From: Drosophila pseudoobscura | Taxonomy: Eukaryota > Arthropoda > Insecta > Diptera > Drosophilidae | NCBI RefSeq assembly: GCF_009870125.1 | Contig: NC_046680.1 | Span: 18,743,501-18,807,500 of the forward strand | DNA: 64,000 nucleotides | Direction of reading: 5' to 3' | Shown here: piece after piece, positions 40,294-51,294 of the stretch | Layout: each line of letters begins with the position of its first letter | Position numbering within the stretch: the stretch's first letter is position 1 | Program-made: the position numbers and the translations under genes | The notes under the pieces: model-generated | Seen by the model: only the letters and a program-made list of their open reading frames with translations | What the model was told of the DNA's origin: nothing | Databases searched by the model: none

Positions 40294-42617
40294 ATGGCCA
40301 GCGAGGAGACAGAAACCTCAGAGTTCCTAAAAAACAGAAGGGGGCCTGAGAAGCAGGAAGAAAACTCGGATACTACGTGTGGTTTCTGGAGGTTCAAAGG
40401 TCCCACCCTGCAAAGGTATTCGTGCTCCTCCACTCTTAAAATGTCTAATGTTTTGGCCCACTTACGACTAATTCTCTGAACCAGATTTGCTAGTGAGAAT
40501 CTATATATGGTTATCTATGGGATTGCTGGCTGCTTTCTAGCAATAGCCTTCTCGTACTTTAATGGAACACTCACCACTCTGGAAAAGCGTTACAAAATAC
40601 CCACTAAGATAACCGGTATCATTTCGGTGGGAAATGATATAAGCACAGTTTTTTGCTCGGCCTTCCTGGCCTACTACGCCGGCCGAGGACATCGACCGCG
40701 TTGGATTGGTTTTGGTAAATGATTCCTTATCCTTTGATGGAAAGAGTTTTATTAACCAAAGATTTCGGAATGGGATTCAGGTCTCATTATTTTGGCGATT
40801 TTCTGTCTTCTCATGCTCTCCCCGCAGCTTATCTATGGACCAGGCGAGGATGCCCTGAAGCTGACACGAGAATATGGTGAATCCATCGATCATACTCTTA
40901 ATGGCACTAAGCGAGATGAAGCCCTTTGCCAGAAGGAGAAGCCCAGTTGTGAGGAGGACCAGGAACCCAGCGACTTCATGCCTATTATGCTGTTCTTTTT
41001 GGCGCAGTTTGTCTGTGGCATTGGATGCACCTTGTTCTATACTTTGGGCCTGTCCTACATGGATGACAACTCTAAGAAGTCGAAGACCCCAGCCATGATA
41101 AGTAAGTGCTGAAGGTGAACCAATGGAAACCAATTCGCAATTATAAATCTGCCGCCCTTGACAGGTTGGTCGGCTTTCCTGCGAATGCTAGGACCGGCCA
41201 TCGGATACTCTTTAGCCTCGGTGTGTCTTCGCCTATACATTGATCCTTTCAAGGAGCCGCTGATTACCAATAAGGATCCTCGCTGGCTAGGGGCATGGTG
41301 GTTGGGATGGATTCTACTGACCGTAATCCTCTTGATCTCAGCGTTCTTTGTTGGCATGTTTCCCAAGGAGATGCCCAGTGCCAGAGCCAGGCGTATAAAG
41401 GCCGGCACCGGGGTGGAATCTCAACTGGGAGAGCGGTCTTTTAAAGACATGGTACAAACGTTAAAACGACTGGCGGTCAACAAGGTGTACATCTACAAAA
41501 CAATCGGCTCAAACCTGTACTTTTTCGGGTACATGCCCTACTGGATATTCACCCCCAAGTACATCGAGATCCAGTTCAGACAGAGCGCTGCCATGGCCAA
41601 CATGGCCACCGGAACCGTTGCATTAGGCTTCTCAGCTGCAGGAATCCTCCTCTCGGGCTATGTGGTGTCAAAGTTTAAACCCAGTGCCCGGGCCATGGCC
41701 GCCTGGAACTGTGTCGTTGACTACCTGACGGTGGCCGGTATCATCTGCTACATAGTCATTGGCTGTGAACCCAGCGATAGGATGAACTCCATGGCCACAT
41801 TGTCCGCAGGCGACAGCTGCAGTGCCTCCTGTCACTGCGACTACGTGCACTTCGCTCCCGTCTGCAGTCCAGCAAACGAAACATATATATCCCCCTGCCA
41901 CGCAGGATGCTCGGAGAAGTTGACGGATGACCTAGGACGAGCCTCGTACTCTGGCTGCAAGTGCATTCCCTCCTCCTTAGCCCCTAACCAGACCTTCCCT
42001 GATGAGGTTAGTGTTTCTGTCTCATTTTTGTCGATATATGGGGTATATTTCTCTATATTCCAGAACCAATTCGCTTCTGATGGAGTCTGTCCCGTTGACT
42101 GCTACGACCAGTTCCTTATCTACCTGGCCGTCATGTGTATTTTAAAGTTCGTGGGAGCCACTGGACGATCGACTGATCTACTGCTGGTCCTGCGCTGTGT
42201 TCCAGAAGAGGACAAGACCATTGCTCTGGGCATTGGCAGCATGCTCTTCTCCGTGATGAGCTTCATTCCAAGTCCCATAGTGTTTGGCTGGCTCTTGGAC
42301 AGCTACTGTCTGGTGTGGGGTAAGACCTGCAGCACAAAGGGAAACTGCTGGCTGTACGATACCAGTTCTTTGAGGTGGGTTGATGCTGTTTTGAGAGGAC
42401 ATTGGTTGAGATATTGCATTGATTTCATTTTTGCTCCAGGTACACAATGAATCTCGTGTCCGCCGTGCTCATTTTGATGGGTAGCTTCTGGCACATTGCC
42501 GTTTGGTATTATGCCAAAGATATCAAAATTTTCGATGAAGAGGAGTTAAAAGATAATCCACGAAAGGAAGAACTAACTGAGCTGAAAGAAAAACCTATTA
42601 AAAGTGATACAAATTAA
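40294..42617 (+). CDS. Oatp58D: Organic anion transporter polypeptide, second tandem copy (667 aa)
   Basis: Six exons: 40294-40415, 40485-40714, 40781-41101, 41165-42006, 42064-42374 and 42440-42617; they total 668 codons with the stop. It is an OATP/SLCO 12-TM transporter with the family signature DPRWLGAWWLGWI and a Kazal-like extracellular loop (SCSASCHCDY ... CHAGC). The N-terminus is only about 30 residues before the conserved CGFWRFKG. Exon 2, exon 3, exon 4 and exon 5 lengths (230, 321, 842, 311) equal those of the third copy, and neither has the intron that copy 1 carries in the Kazal loop, so copies 2 and 3 are the closer pair. The 57-nt fourth intron is stop-free and in frame, but the third copy has a clear intron at the same place. 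The AATAAA overlaps the stop codon. By position it is probably Oatp58Db, which I cannot prove. Confidence 0.93.
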
Positions 42618-42622
42618 ATAAA
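42617..42622 (+). terminator. Poly(A) signal overlapping the stop codon of OATP copy 2
   Basis: The TAA stop is 42615-42617, and its last base begins AATAAA (42617-42622). The 3' UTR would be only about 15-30 nt if this signal is used. Confidence 0.6.
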
Positions 42623-43063
42623 TACATTATACAAAAATTAAAAAAAAAAAAATATATGAGAAAAAAAACAAAAGCTTTCGTCAAGAGGTTTTTTTACGGG
42701 GGGTAAAGCTACTCGTTTATCGTCTTCTGTTTATCGCACCGAATGTTTATGATTGTAACCAGCACGATCACGCCAGCATTTCACACAATTCCGAAATCAG
42801 CCTTGGCGTCTGCGATAAGAAAGCTCCTCCATCAATTAGATCTTCGTATGATTTATCATCCTCGCCAGATACAGTCACTTTGACAGTTACTACAAAAGTG
42901 CTACCTCGTCTACTGCTGTACTAATCTTGCTGAAAGATAGGATCTATAAGCAAAACGAGATGCAGCGAATTATATGGCTGGCAGATCAGATAAGTTGTAG
43001 ACATCTAAACTCTTCGAAGCAGAGTCAGTTCTTCCGAGCAGCTAGGAGGGTCCAGTTTAGAGC
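42618..43063. other. Spacer between OATP copies 2 and 3
   Basis: This 446-bp spacer starts with an A-rich tract and must contain the promoter and leader of copy 3. A TATAAG (42945-42950) and a TCAGAT Inr-like site (42986-42991) are present but about 40 bp apart, too far for a canonical pair. An ATG at 42960 opens an upstream frame that overlaps the start of copy 3. Confidence 0.5.
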
Positions 43064-45464
43064 ATGGGAGATGATCATAAAGAGGAAACCCCTGAGAGCT
43101 TACCCTTTCTATCGACGGGGGAAACGGAAACCTCTTCAGAGAAACGGAGGAACCTACCTGGGGATGCGGATAAAATAGAAGACGTCGTTCAAGATACCGC
43201 CTGTGGTTTCTGGCTCTTCAAAGGCCGCTTTATGCAGAGGTAATCCCACGAATATACGAGCATCTCTCTACATATTTTAAGGCTTTATGGATTTTTTGGC
43301 GTAACGTAACGCAGATTTGCCACGGAGAAAATGTATGTGATTCTGTACGGCTTGGCTGGCTGTGTGATGACAATGACCTTTGCCTATTTCAATGGAACCA
43401 TAACGACCTTGGAGAAGCGCTATAAAATACCCACAAAGATCTCCGGTATTATCTCAGTGGGCAACGATATCAGCACCATGTTAACCGCCGCCGTCTTGGG
43501 CTACTATGCCGGCAATGGCCATCGACCCCGCTGGATGGGAATAGGTAAGCCTTAACTTTGGGCACCTTTACATAGCTCCTTCTCTCGGTTATCTCTGAAT
43601 ATCTTCTGGATAGGGTTGCTAACAATTGTGGCCTTCTGCCTGCTAACGGGTTCGCTGCACTTCATTTATGGAGCCGGCGAGGATGCCCTAAAGCTAACTC
43701 GGGAGTATGGCGGTCAGAGTCAAGCCAACGAAAGTGTGTCCGACCCGCAAGAGAACAAGAAACTTTGCCAGACAAGTGCGTCAGGCTGTATTCAGGATGT
43801 GGGCCTGTGGGTGCCGCAGGTCTTTCTGTTTGGGGCACAGCTCATATCGGGAGTGGGCCAGGGCCTCTTCTACACGCTGGGCATAGCCTACTTGGATGAC
43901 AACGGCACCAAGTCGAAGACTCCAGCCATGCTGAGTGAGTTTCCTAGAGTGATTTTCAAGATTTGAGGTGAGGTACACTAATGAGACTTTGGCTTATCTC
44001 GCCGCCAGGTCTGTCAACCTTCCTGCGCATGCTGGGTCCCGCCATTGGCTACTCCCTGGCTGCCATCTGCCTGAGGATGTACATAGAACCGACAATGGAG
44101 CCGCTGATTGCTAAGGAGGATCCCCGCTGGCTGGGAGCCTGGTGGCTGGGATGGCTCGTCCTATCTGTGATGTCCTTGATTGCTGCCTTGGTATTGTTCA
44201 TGTTCCCCAAGGAGCTGCCCAGCGCCAGAAAGCGTCGGATGGATAACAGACAGCCCGACAGCAAAGCTGAAACGGATATCAAAGAACTTTCCTTTGGCGA
44301 CATGCTAAAGTCGATTAAGAGACTTGGAGCCAACAAGGTATATGTGAACAACACCCTTGCCTCAATCCTGTACTTCTTCGGGTACATGGCCTACTGGATA
44401 TTTACTCCCAAGTACATCGAGACCCAGTACAGACAGTCGGCGGCGATGGCCACAATGGCCACGGGAACCGTTGCCCTCGGGTTCTCCGCGGTTGGAGTCC
44501 TTCTCTCAGGCTATGTGATCTCCAAGTACAAGCCGAGCGCTCGGGCCATGGCCGCCTGGAATGCCATTGTGGACTTCATGACTGTGGCTGGTATCCTTTG
44601 CTACGTGGCCATCGGCTGTGAGGGCAGCGACAGTCTGAACTCCCTGGCCACTCTCTCCGCCGGCAACAGCTGCAGTGCCTCCTGCCACTGCGACTACGTG
44701 CACTACGCTCCCGTCTGCACACCGCAGAACGTCACCTACATATCTGCCTGCCACGCAGGATGCTCGGAGAAGGCCAAGGATGACCTAGGCCGGACCATTT
44801 ATACGGGCTGCAAGTGCATGACATCTTTGAACCTGATTTCTGATCCTGAGGTATTCAATATTTTTTTGGAATAATGGCTGAATTTATGCGAGTTTTTCGG
44901 TTAATTGCAGACACAATTCGCGCTGGACGGGGTCTGTCCGGTGAACTGCTTCAATCAGTTCCTCATCTTCCTATCCGTGATGTGCTTCCTTAAACTTGTG
45001 GGGGCCTCCAGTAAGTCAACAAATCTACTAATTGCCCTGCGCTGCATCCCGCCGGAGGACAAGACGTTCGCCTTGGGACTGGGCTCCATGGCGGCTTCCT
45101 TGCTGGGATTCATTCCAAGCCCCATTTTCTTTGGCTGGCTCATCGACAATTATTGCCTGGTGTGGGGCAAGACTTGCTCCAATAAGGGAAACTGTTGGCT
45201 CTACGACACAAAGTCCTTGCGGTAGATATACAAACAGCATATTAGAATTGTGTCTCATGTGTGTTCCCCCTTAGTTATGCTCTCAATCTCACGGCCGCTT
45301 CGTTCATATTTGTGGCGGGCTTTCTCAACATCTCAGTTTGGTATCATGCCAAGAATCTCAAGATATTCGACGAGAACGAAAGGACTGAGAAGAAATCAGC
45401 GGATAAAGATTTGGAGCTTGAGGAGTACACACTAACCAAACTAAAGTCCCAAGATAGCAAATAA
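43064..45464 (+). CDS. Oatp58D: Organic anion transporter polypeptide, third tandem copy (689 aa)
   Basis: Six exons: 43064-43239, 43315-43544, 43614-43934, 44009-44850, 44911-45221 and 45275-45464; they total 690 codons with the stop. The start is fixed by sequence: an in-frame TAG at 43058-43060 lies just two codons before the ATG at 43064 (MGDDHKEETPES). The domains are those of an OATP/SLCO 12-TM transporter: CGFWLFKG entry segment, signature DPRWLGAWWLGWL, Kazal-like loop (SCSASCHCDY ... CHAGC) and an acidic C-tail ending KLKSQDSK. The donors at 44851 (GTATTC) and 45222 (GTAGAT) are weak, but the frame and copy 2 support them. The final acceptor is at 45274. The stop sits inside AATAAA (45460-45465). 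Only 154 bp separate it from the next gene. Confidence 0.92.
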
Positions 45465-45465
45465 A
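45460..45465 (+). terminator. Poly(A) signal containing the stop codon of OATP copy 3
   Basis: AATAAA at 45460-45465 includes the TAA stop (45462-45464), the same arrangement as in copy 2. Confidence 0.6.
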
Positions 45466-45618
45466 ATCTTCCTACAGTAAAATAAGAATAGTACGTGTAT
45501 ATTGAAATCAAAAATGTAGACGCTTTGCTTCTCCTGGCACCTGGAAAGCAGTTCTAAATTAACAGCTCCCCTTGGGACAGTCGACTTATCCTTTAGACTT
45601 GTTTTTCCGATCACCACC

Positions 45619-46469
45619 ATGGCCGGGGCAGGGAAAAGCTGCCAGCGCTTGTACGAGAAGACTGCCTCAGAGAGGACATGCCCGAGGAACTGCTTCGAAC
45701 CTCCGAACGGACCCTGTGTCGACTACAAGCTGGAGCTGCCCCCCGAAGACTTGGTCGATCCGCAGTTGGAGGTGATACAGGTGACCCTCAAGCCCGACGG
45801 CCCACCGCGCAAGGAGATCGACATCCGAGCCGAGTGCAGCCAGAGCTGCAGCAGGAACAAGGACAAGGATGAAGCCTACTGTACCTTATGTGCAGCCCAG
45901 GAGCGGAACATACGACCCAACCTGTGCTCCGCCGAGTGCAGACCGCTCCAGACCATTATGCACCTGAACGAGGTACAGTACCCATCGGTGTGTTCGGTTT
46001 CCCTTTATCGCATGACGCAGTGCCTCGTACTCCGCAGTACACCAAACGACCTCTTCCCAAGCCAACCTACAAGCACAGCATCATGCTGGACGACAACACT
46101 GTGGTCGGGCGCTGCTTCCCAATGCTGTTCCGCCTGCGCCGCCTGAAAAACAAGTGCCTCAGCTGCGGCAGGGATCTCCTCTACAGGCATCCCATAACGG
46201 CCAGCAAAAACCTGCTGCTGCTGTCCAACTGCTGCGACGTAGAGGTGTATCCCCATCAAAAGGTCGAGAACATGAACAACGTGCCTGTTGGGATGATAAC
46301 CGGGCCTAAGCGCATCACCAAGCGGGTGTTAAAAGATAGGTCCGAGTGCCGTATGTTTGCCCTGCCCCCGCCACCCCCTCCTCCAGAGATCGTACCACCA
46401 ACCTTACCGTCCATAGTGAAGAAGCCAAAGGGTAAGAAAGGAAAAGGGAAAAAGAAAGGTAAAAAGTAG
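45619..46469 (+). CDS. Unrecognised Cys-rich protein with Lys-rich tail (about 261 aa)
   Basis: Two exons, 45619-45972 and 46038-46469, are joined by a 65-nt intron (donor GTACAG, acceptor CCGCAG) that switches the reading frame and gives 262 codons with the stop. The ATG has a near-ideal context (CACCACCATGG). The first exon encodes spaced Cys pairs (residues 21/25, 73/77, 88/91 and 103/107). The second carries a CLSCG motif, a CC pair, a run of seven Pro and a tail made almost entirely of Lys and Gly. No signal peptide or membrane segment is seen, so a metal-binding or structural intracellular protein, perhaps of the male germ line, is possible but unproven. The promoter must lie in the 154 bp after OATP copy 3. 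The donor is weaker than its neighbours, so the junction could be a few codons off. AATAAA follows at 46498-46503. Confidence 0.8.
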
Positions 46470-46497
46470 TTCGAAGCACACTGCAGTAATATATCAG

Positions 46498-46503
46498 AAT
46501 AAA
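46498..46503 (+). terminator. Poly(A) signal of the Cys-rich protein gene
   Basis: AATAAA lies 29 nt after the stop. Confidence 0.7.
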
Positions 46504-47738
46504 TTGAAAAACTAAGATTTTGTTAACATTAACTTAAATTTGGGGGCTAGTACGGAATATTACATGTGGCACAAAATAAATTGAATGGAATGAAGCTAAT
46601 GAATTCGTTTAACTGAAATAAACTTGAGCGAAATAACCAAACTCTTGAGTGAAAGTCAAATCAAAATAATTGAAGCATGAATGAGAATGAAAATAAAAGC
46701 TGAGATGTCTTTTGAGACAAAGCTTTTTCGGACAAAAGTTTCGCTATTAAAAGCTGTCTGTCAGCTTTTAGTGCAAAGCTCTTGCTGCAAGCAGAACCGT
46801 ATAGCACTTGTACTAAATCGATTTATATGAAGTGATATATGATATATCTAGTGTAAATTTAATTCAAATTCAGTCGCACAAGCATAAATACATAGCGTTA
46901 TCCTAGACTATAATTTATAATTCAGCTTAATACGTTAATCGAGCAGAGAATATAAAAGAAACGAACGTGAAAGTACCTCATTTGTTCGAGTACCAAACTT
47001 TCGTTTTACATACATCTTTTTTTGTTTGAAGACATTTTGCATTCGATTCGATGGATGTGCTGTGGCTAGTTACGAATTACAAATACTTTGATATTGTTGA
47101 TGCCGTTCGGCCAATTTGTTAATACGATATTTAAAACTTAGAAATCTAACCGATTGAGTTGAGGTCTTTTCTCTATGCGTGTCGTGTCTGAGTGAGAATT
47201 GCTTGACTTGTTATGCTACATATTTAGAATTGTTTATGCATATTATAGGGTCGCTTGGGATAGTTTTTGGAAAACTGTTGGAACACATGGCCACAAAAAT
47301 GAGCCTGGTTTTGTTTTTCGTTTCTTTTTTCTTTCTATTGTTTTAGTTATATTTACTGAAATAGCTATGGCTACTATCGATATCGTTATCATAATCTTAG
47401 CGCTCAAGGCGTCGTATTGCAGTTACACCGATCGATCGTTTTGAGTGATTTCGAATGTCACAACTATAATATTTATACTTCAAGTAGTCGACTATGTTCT
47501 ATGCTAAGTCCTTTAGTCTATATGCACGTGAATATTCAATTAGTTTAAAAATTAGCTACACATCGTTTTGCTACCGCTATATGAATATATGGATATATGT
47601 ATATAATGTATTTGTGTATAATTATAATTAAATAAGCGTCTCTTATACTGTCGTGTGGCTTGCCAAGTGGATCAAATGTAGTTCGGGTTGTGCTAAACTG
47701 GACAAGCTTCTGGTGGTTCTGGAAGCGTTTGGTTCCGC
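46504..47738. other. AT-rich convergent spacer, probably the 3' UTR of ari-2
   Basis: This region separates the convergent 3' ends of the Cys-rich gene (plus) and ari-2 (minus). It is AT-rich with no coding signal. A TTTAAT (46857-46862, reading ATTAAA on the minus strand) could end ari-2; I saw no minus-strand AATAAA. Confidence 0.45.
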
Positions 47739-50423
47739 CTATGCCGTTTTTGCATCCACGGGAAAGAAGTCTTTGAGTAGGGTAGTGCGACGCTTCTCAG
47801 CAATATCCATTTGGTTCTCGAGATCACCCAGGTCCGTTGTTTCGGCCCGCTCTATTTTCCAGGATAGGTTCTCGATTTCAGCCTCCAGTTGCGCCTGAAA
47901 CACAAATCAAATCAGTAGTAGAATTTTAAGCTTCTGGGAATGGCTTGCTAACACTCACCTGCTGGTATTCGAAGAGATTCTTCCGGGAGCTGCCCTCCAT
48001 ATAGTATGCATACGGGTATGTGTACTGTAGTGTGTATCGGCACTTGGCCAGCAGTGCCGCTGCATTGAACAGATACTGCCAGTCGATCCAGGTGCCGCTG
48101 CCGTTCATCACCTTGGAGTTGATGCGCTGGCGCAGCCGGTCGATCGTCTGCTGCTCGAGCTTCATCGACTTGGAGTGGTTCTCCCAGCGCTCGTAATAGT
48201 GGAGGTACTTCTTGAGGGCCTCCCGGGCCTGCACGTGCACCGATTCGTTGGCAATGTTGGGGTTGTCCTTATAGCGCGAACACTCGTAGTACTCGGATCC
48301 GTGCGACTTCCAATCCCCCAGGCACATCCAGCAGAAGTCGTGCTTGCAGTTGAAGCACTGCATGTGATTGCAGCCGCCGTTCTTCTCGATGCAGATGTGA
48401 CACTTGGGGCAGTCTTTGGTGTGGGCACTAATGTAGTTGGCCGTCTCGCTGTCGTCAGCGCACTTGGTCAGCCACTTCTTGATGACCTGGCAGTCTGTTG
48501 GCGCATGATAGTCCATCCCACACTTGAAGCAGAAGCCCGTGTGGCACTCCTTGCAGATGGCACGTTTGGCGGAGATCTCCGATGATTGCACAATGATCTG
48601 GCAGTTGGGTCCCGGGCAAAACCTAAACTCTGGATGAGATTTGACATAGTCCTTGAACGCGAACTGCTGATACTTGTCCCTCATGACGGGACGATTAACC
48701 AGGGTCAGGACCAGGTCCTCTGGCACCCGCACATTACACTTCTGGGCCATGCAGCCAATTTGCGTGGAAATGCCCTGGAATATCTGCGTCTCGAAAAAAA
48801 TGGTCCAGCAGTCCTTACAGAAAGAGTGGCCACATGCCAGGCTGTAGAACTTGTCACCCAACTGCGAGCTGGCGCATACGGGACACATCTGACTCCGGTA
48901 TTGGGGGACATTCGAGTTGGCAATACTGACCACCGACGAGGACGTCTTGTACCCGCTGCTGCCCAGCTTCACAAGCTGGGCACTGGCCTCAGCCGCCGCC
49001 GCACTGGTTGAGGCGGCATCAGTCACCACAGTGGGCGGCTTGATGCGCGCCGTCACCAGCAGGGCGTTCGCATCTTGTCGGTACTTCTCCACCACCACCA
49101 GATTGTCCCACTGGTGCTCCAGCAGCAGCACCTTGGCCAGCGAGGGCGTTATCTGCAGTATCGTGTTCAGCTTCTCCACCCGCTCGTTGAGCAGCTTCTC
49201 AATATCCTCCACGGTCAGGCACTCGTACTCAAAATACTCGGGATCGGCTCGCTTCGGGTCCAAGCGTTCCACATCACAGTCTTCGCCTGCAAAGGAGACG
49301 GAGGGAGATTGGTTAGTAAATCAGTTTTGTGTTTTCCCCCTGGGATAGCTAGTTAAATCAACCCTTAAATGAACAAAAATGTACAGGGATGTGATTGGAA
49401 TAACAGATGACATTGCTCTGAGAATACCCTACATTTACGGTGGGACGATGCAACTTTCAATTTGACCAATTGCACCAATTCTTAACAACGAAACATAGGT
49501 ATTCGTGGTTAAGCCGGGTGTCTTCATTTGGAGTATGATCTTAGTTACTTTAAAATAAAACTTGAACAACTACGAATGCCGGTGAGGCTTATCAAATTTT
49601 GCCAGATCGGAACCACGTTGCAAGCCACTGCCGCAGGAGACAGGTCAAAAGGTAGAGAAGAGACCGGAGTCGCCGGAAGAGGAGGCACAAAGCAGAATGC
49701 AACAATGTACTTGAGCACGCACCTGAGAGTTCGAGTGCTTGCTGCGAGTGTGTGAGACAGACTTAGGCAGAGAGAGAGAAAGAGACAGAGTCTAAACCTG
49801 GCCCCTACAAGAAGAGCGCAAGAGGAAGACTGGGCAATAATGAAGCCAACAACAAACCTCACAGGGGGGCAAGGGCAATCCAACTACTTACGTACGACCG
49901 TTTGTACGTTCGCCAGTGTGTACGAGTATTCGTTTCAAGTTCAATTTCATAATTTCGACTTCATGGCCGCAGAGCCAAACGGAACGTAACGAAACGAACA
50001 TTAGGATAGTGGTTGTGCAGTGGTGGCTATGGGGCCTGGGTGCGGACCCTGGCGAAGGCGAATGTCAAGTGCTGGCCCACCAGCACGGAGAAGGTTAAAT
50101 GCAAATTCTTAGGCCTAGGCCTTCCCAAAAAGGTGAATAACCAACCCGCATAGCCGCTTAGCCGCACAACAGCACATACACACACACACACAGACACACA
50201 CTTGCAGGGCACACACCGATTTTTGAACACAGATACATTATACACATATACATTGATTCAGCTTCAGTTAAATCGATTGCTGATTGTTGTCATGATGGGA
50301 GGAGGGTTTAGACGTCGAGTGAAGGACGTGCGACTCACCTGTATTGTAATAATCATAGTCATCTTCGTACTCGCCATCGTTGTCCGATTCCAATTCCATT
50401 TCCATGTCCGAGTCCATGTCCAT
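47739..50423 (-). CDS. ari-2: Ariadne-2, RBR E3 ubiquitin-protein ligase (522 aa)
   Basis: Three coding exons on the minus strand: 50423-50339, 49286-47959 and 47894-47739; they total 523 codons with the stop. The product is an RBR ubiquitin ligase that takes ubiquitin from an E2 onto a RING2 cysteine before passing it to substrate. The order is an acidic N-terminus ([12 protein letters not shown]), a UBA-like region, RING1 starting CPVCASS (residue about 163), an IBR segment (FCPGPNC), RING2 starting CPKCHIC (about 321) with the expected catalytic Cys of the HMQC motif (about 339), and a C-terminal Ariadne domain ending [11 protein letters not shown] conserved [13 protein letters not shown] segment spans the first junction, which fixes the frame. 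The first intron is 1052 nt; the second is 64 nt. The length fits the family (about 500 aa). The promoter is probably the DRE and E-box region near 51.2 kb. Confidence 0.96.
49287..50338 (-). other. First intron of ari-2
   Basis: 1052 nt, GTGAGT donor at 50338 and TTTGCAG acceptor at 49287. It contains a CA microsatellite (50175-50190). No nested gene is recognised. Confidence 0.9.
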
Positions 50424-51294
50424 CCCAGGGGCTAGATGAAATTGCGTCTGTGTGTGTGACTTACGTTCTGCCTGTATGCGAGAGATTACAAGGCTGTTTT
50501 AAACGGGGGTTGCGGGGTTTCTTTTGTAACAGTTGTAAAGGGTGGTGTTAGTAGTTGTTGGTGCCGCCGCTGCCACCGTTATGGGAGGTGGTGGAAGTGG
50601 AAGATTTGGTGTTGCGATGCAATTCTCGGACCAAGCTTTGCGGGGTGGCAACCAGAACGTACAGAAGAGCGATACAAGGCACGGCACGGGAAGTTTTATT
50701 TTCGTTTATCCACATGTATACACACACACGCACAGACACTCTGGCCCTCACTGACACACTCTCGCATATGCAGTGCTCGCTGCACCGTTGCATTCAAGGT
50801 GTCTTAGTTGCAGTTTAAATTCATTTTTATATTAATAGAACACACGTCGCACACACGCAGGCATAAACGGAGCCACACCGTTGTTTTTGTTTTTCGATTA
50901 AAACACAGCTTTTTCGGAGAACATTTTTTGTTTCTTTGTTTCCTTCTTTCGATTCGAGCCAAGCGTTTTGCAACCCTACCACTGCAGCTATCGATTAAGT
51001 ATACCTGCTATCGCCTGCTGGATTTTGAGGCAATAAGAACTTCTCGCGAACAGCTGATCCATACCTTAATATTCAAATTAACGGAGAGAAATTAAATCGT
51101 GATTATCTGCTTAACATCATACAATTTTATAGAAAATATAACAAAGGGCTGCGTGGCTGACAACAATATATTTCTATTGAAGGCATCTATATATCGATAC
51201 ATCGATATTTACATCAGCAAGTGTTGTAAAAGGTTGGCTGCGACCAAACAGCTGTTTGATTTACCCGGGAAAATTTAAAATTTGGGGAATCGCA
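50424..51294 (-). other. Leader and promoter region of ari-2
   Basis: It lies between ari-2 and the tail-to-head HAD phosphatase gene. It carries a consensus donor on the minus strand (GTAAGT at 50464-50459), but the nearest acceptor would give a 33-nt intron, which is too short, so its use is unclear. No coding frame is recognised. DRE and E-box motifs lie at its right end. Confidence 0.55.
51192..51254 (-). promoter_or_regulatory. DRE and E-box core-promoter motifs, probably for ari-2
   Basis: A perfect DRE palindrome TATCGATA is at 51192-51199, with a second ATCGAT at 51202, and a CAGCTG E-box in the context AACAGCTGTTTG is at 51249-51254. A DRE-like CTATCGATTA lies near 50988. These are typical motifs of Drosophila housekeeping promoters, and ari-2 is the gene they precede. 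Confidence 0.5.

Noticed and set aside
48175-49348. Several plus-strand frames over 47.9-49.4 kb
   Set aside because: They are shadows of the ari-2 coding exon; the minus frame carries the RING-IBR-RING motifs.
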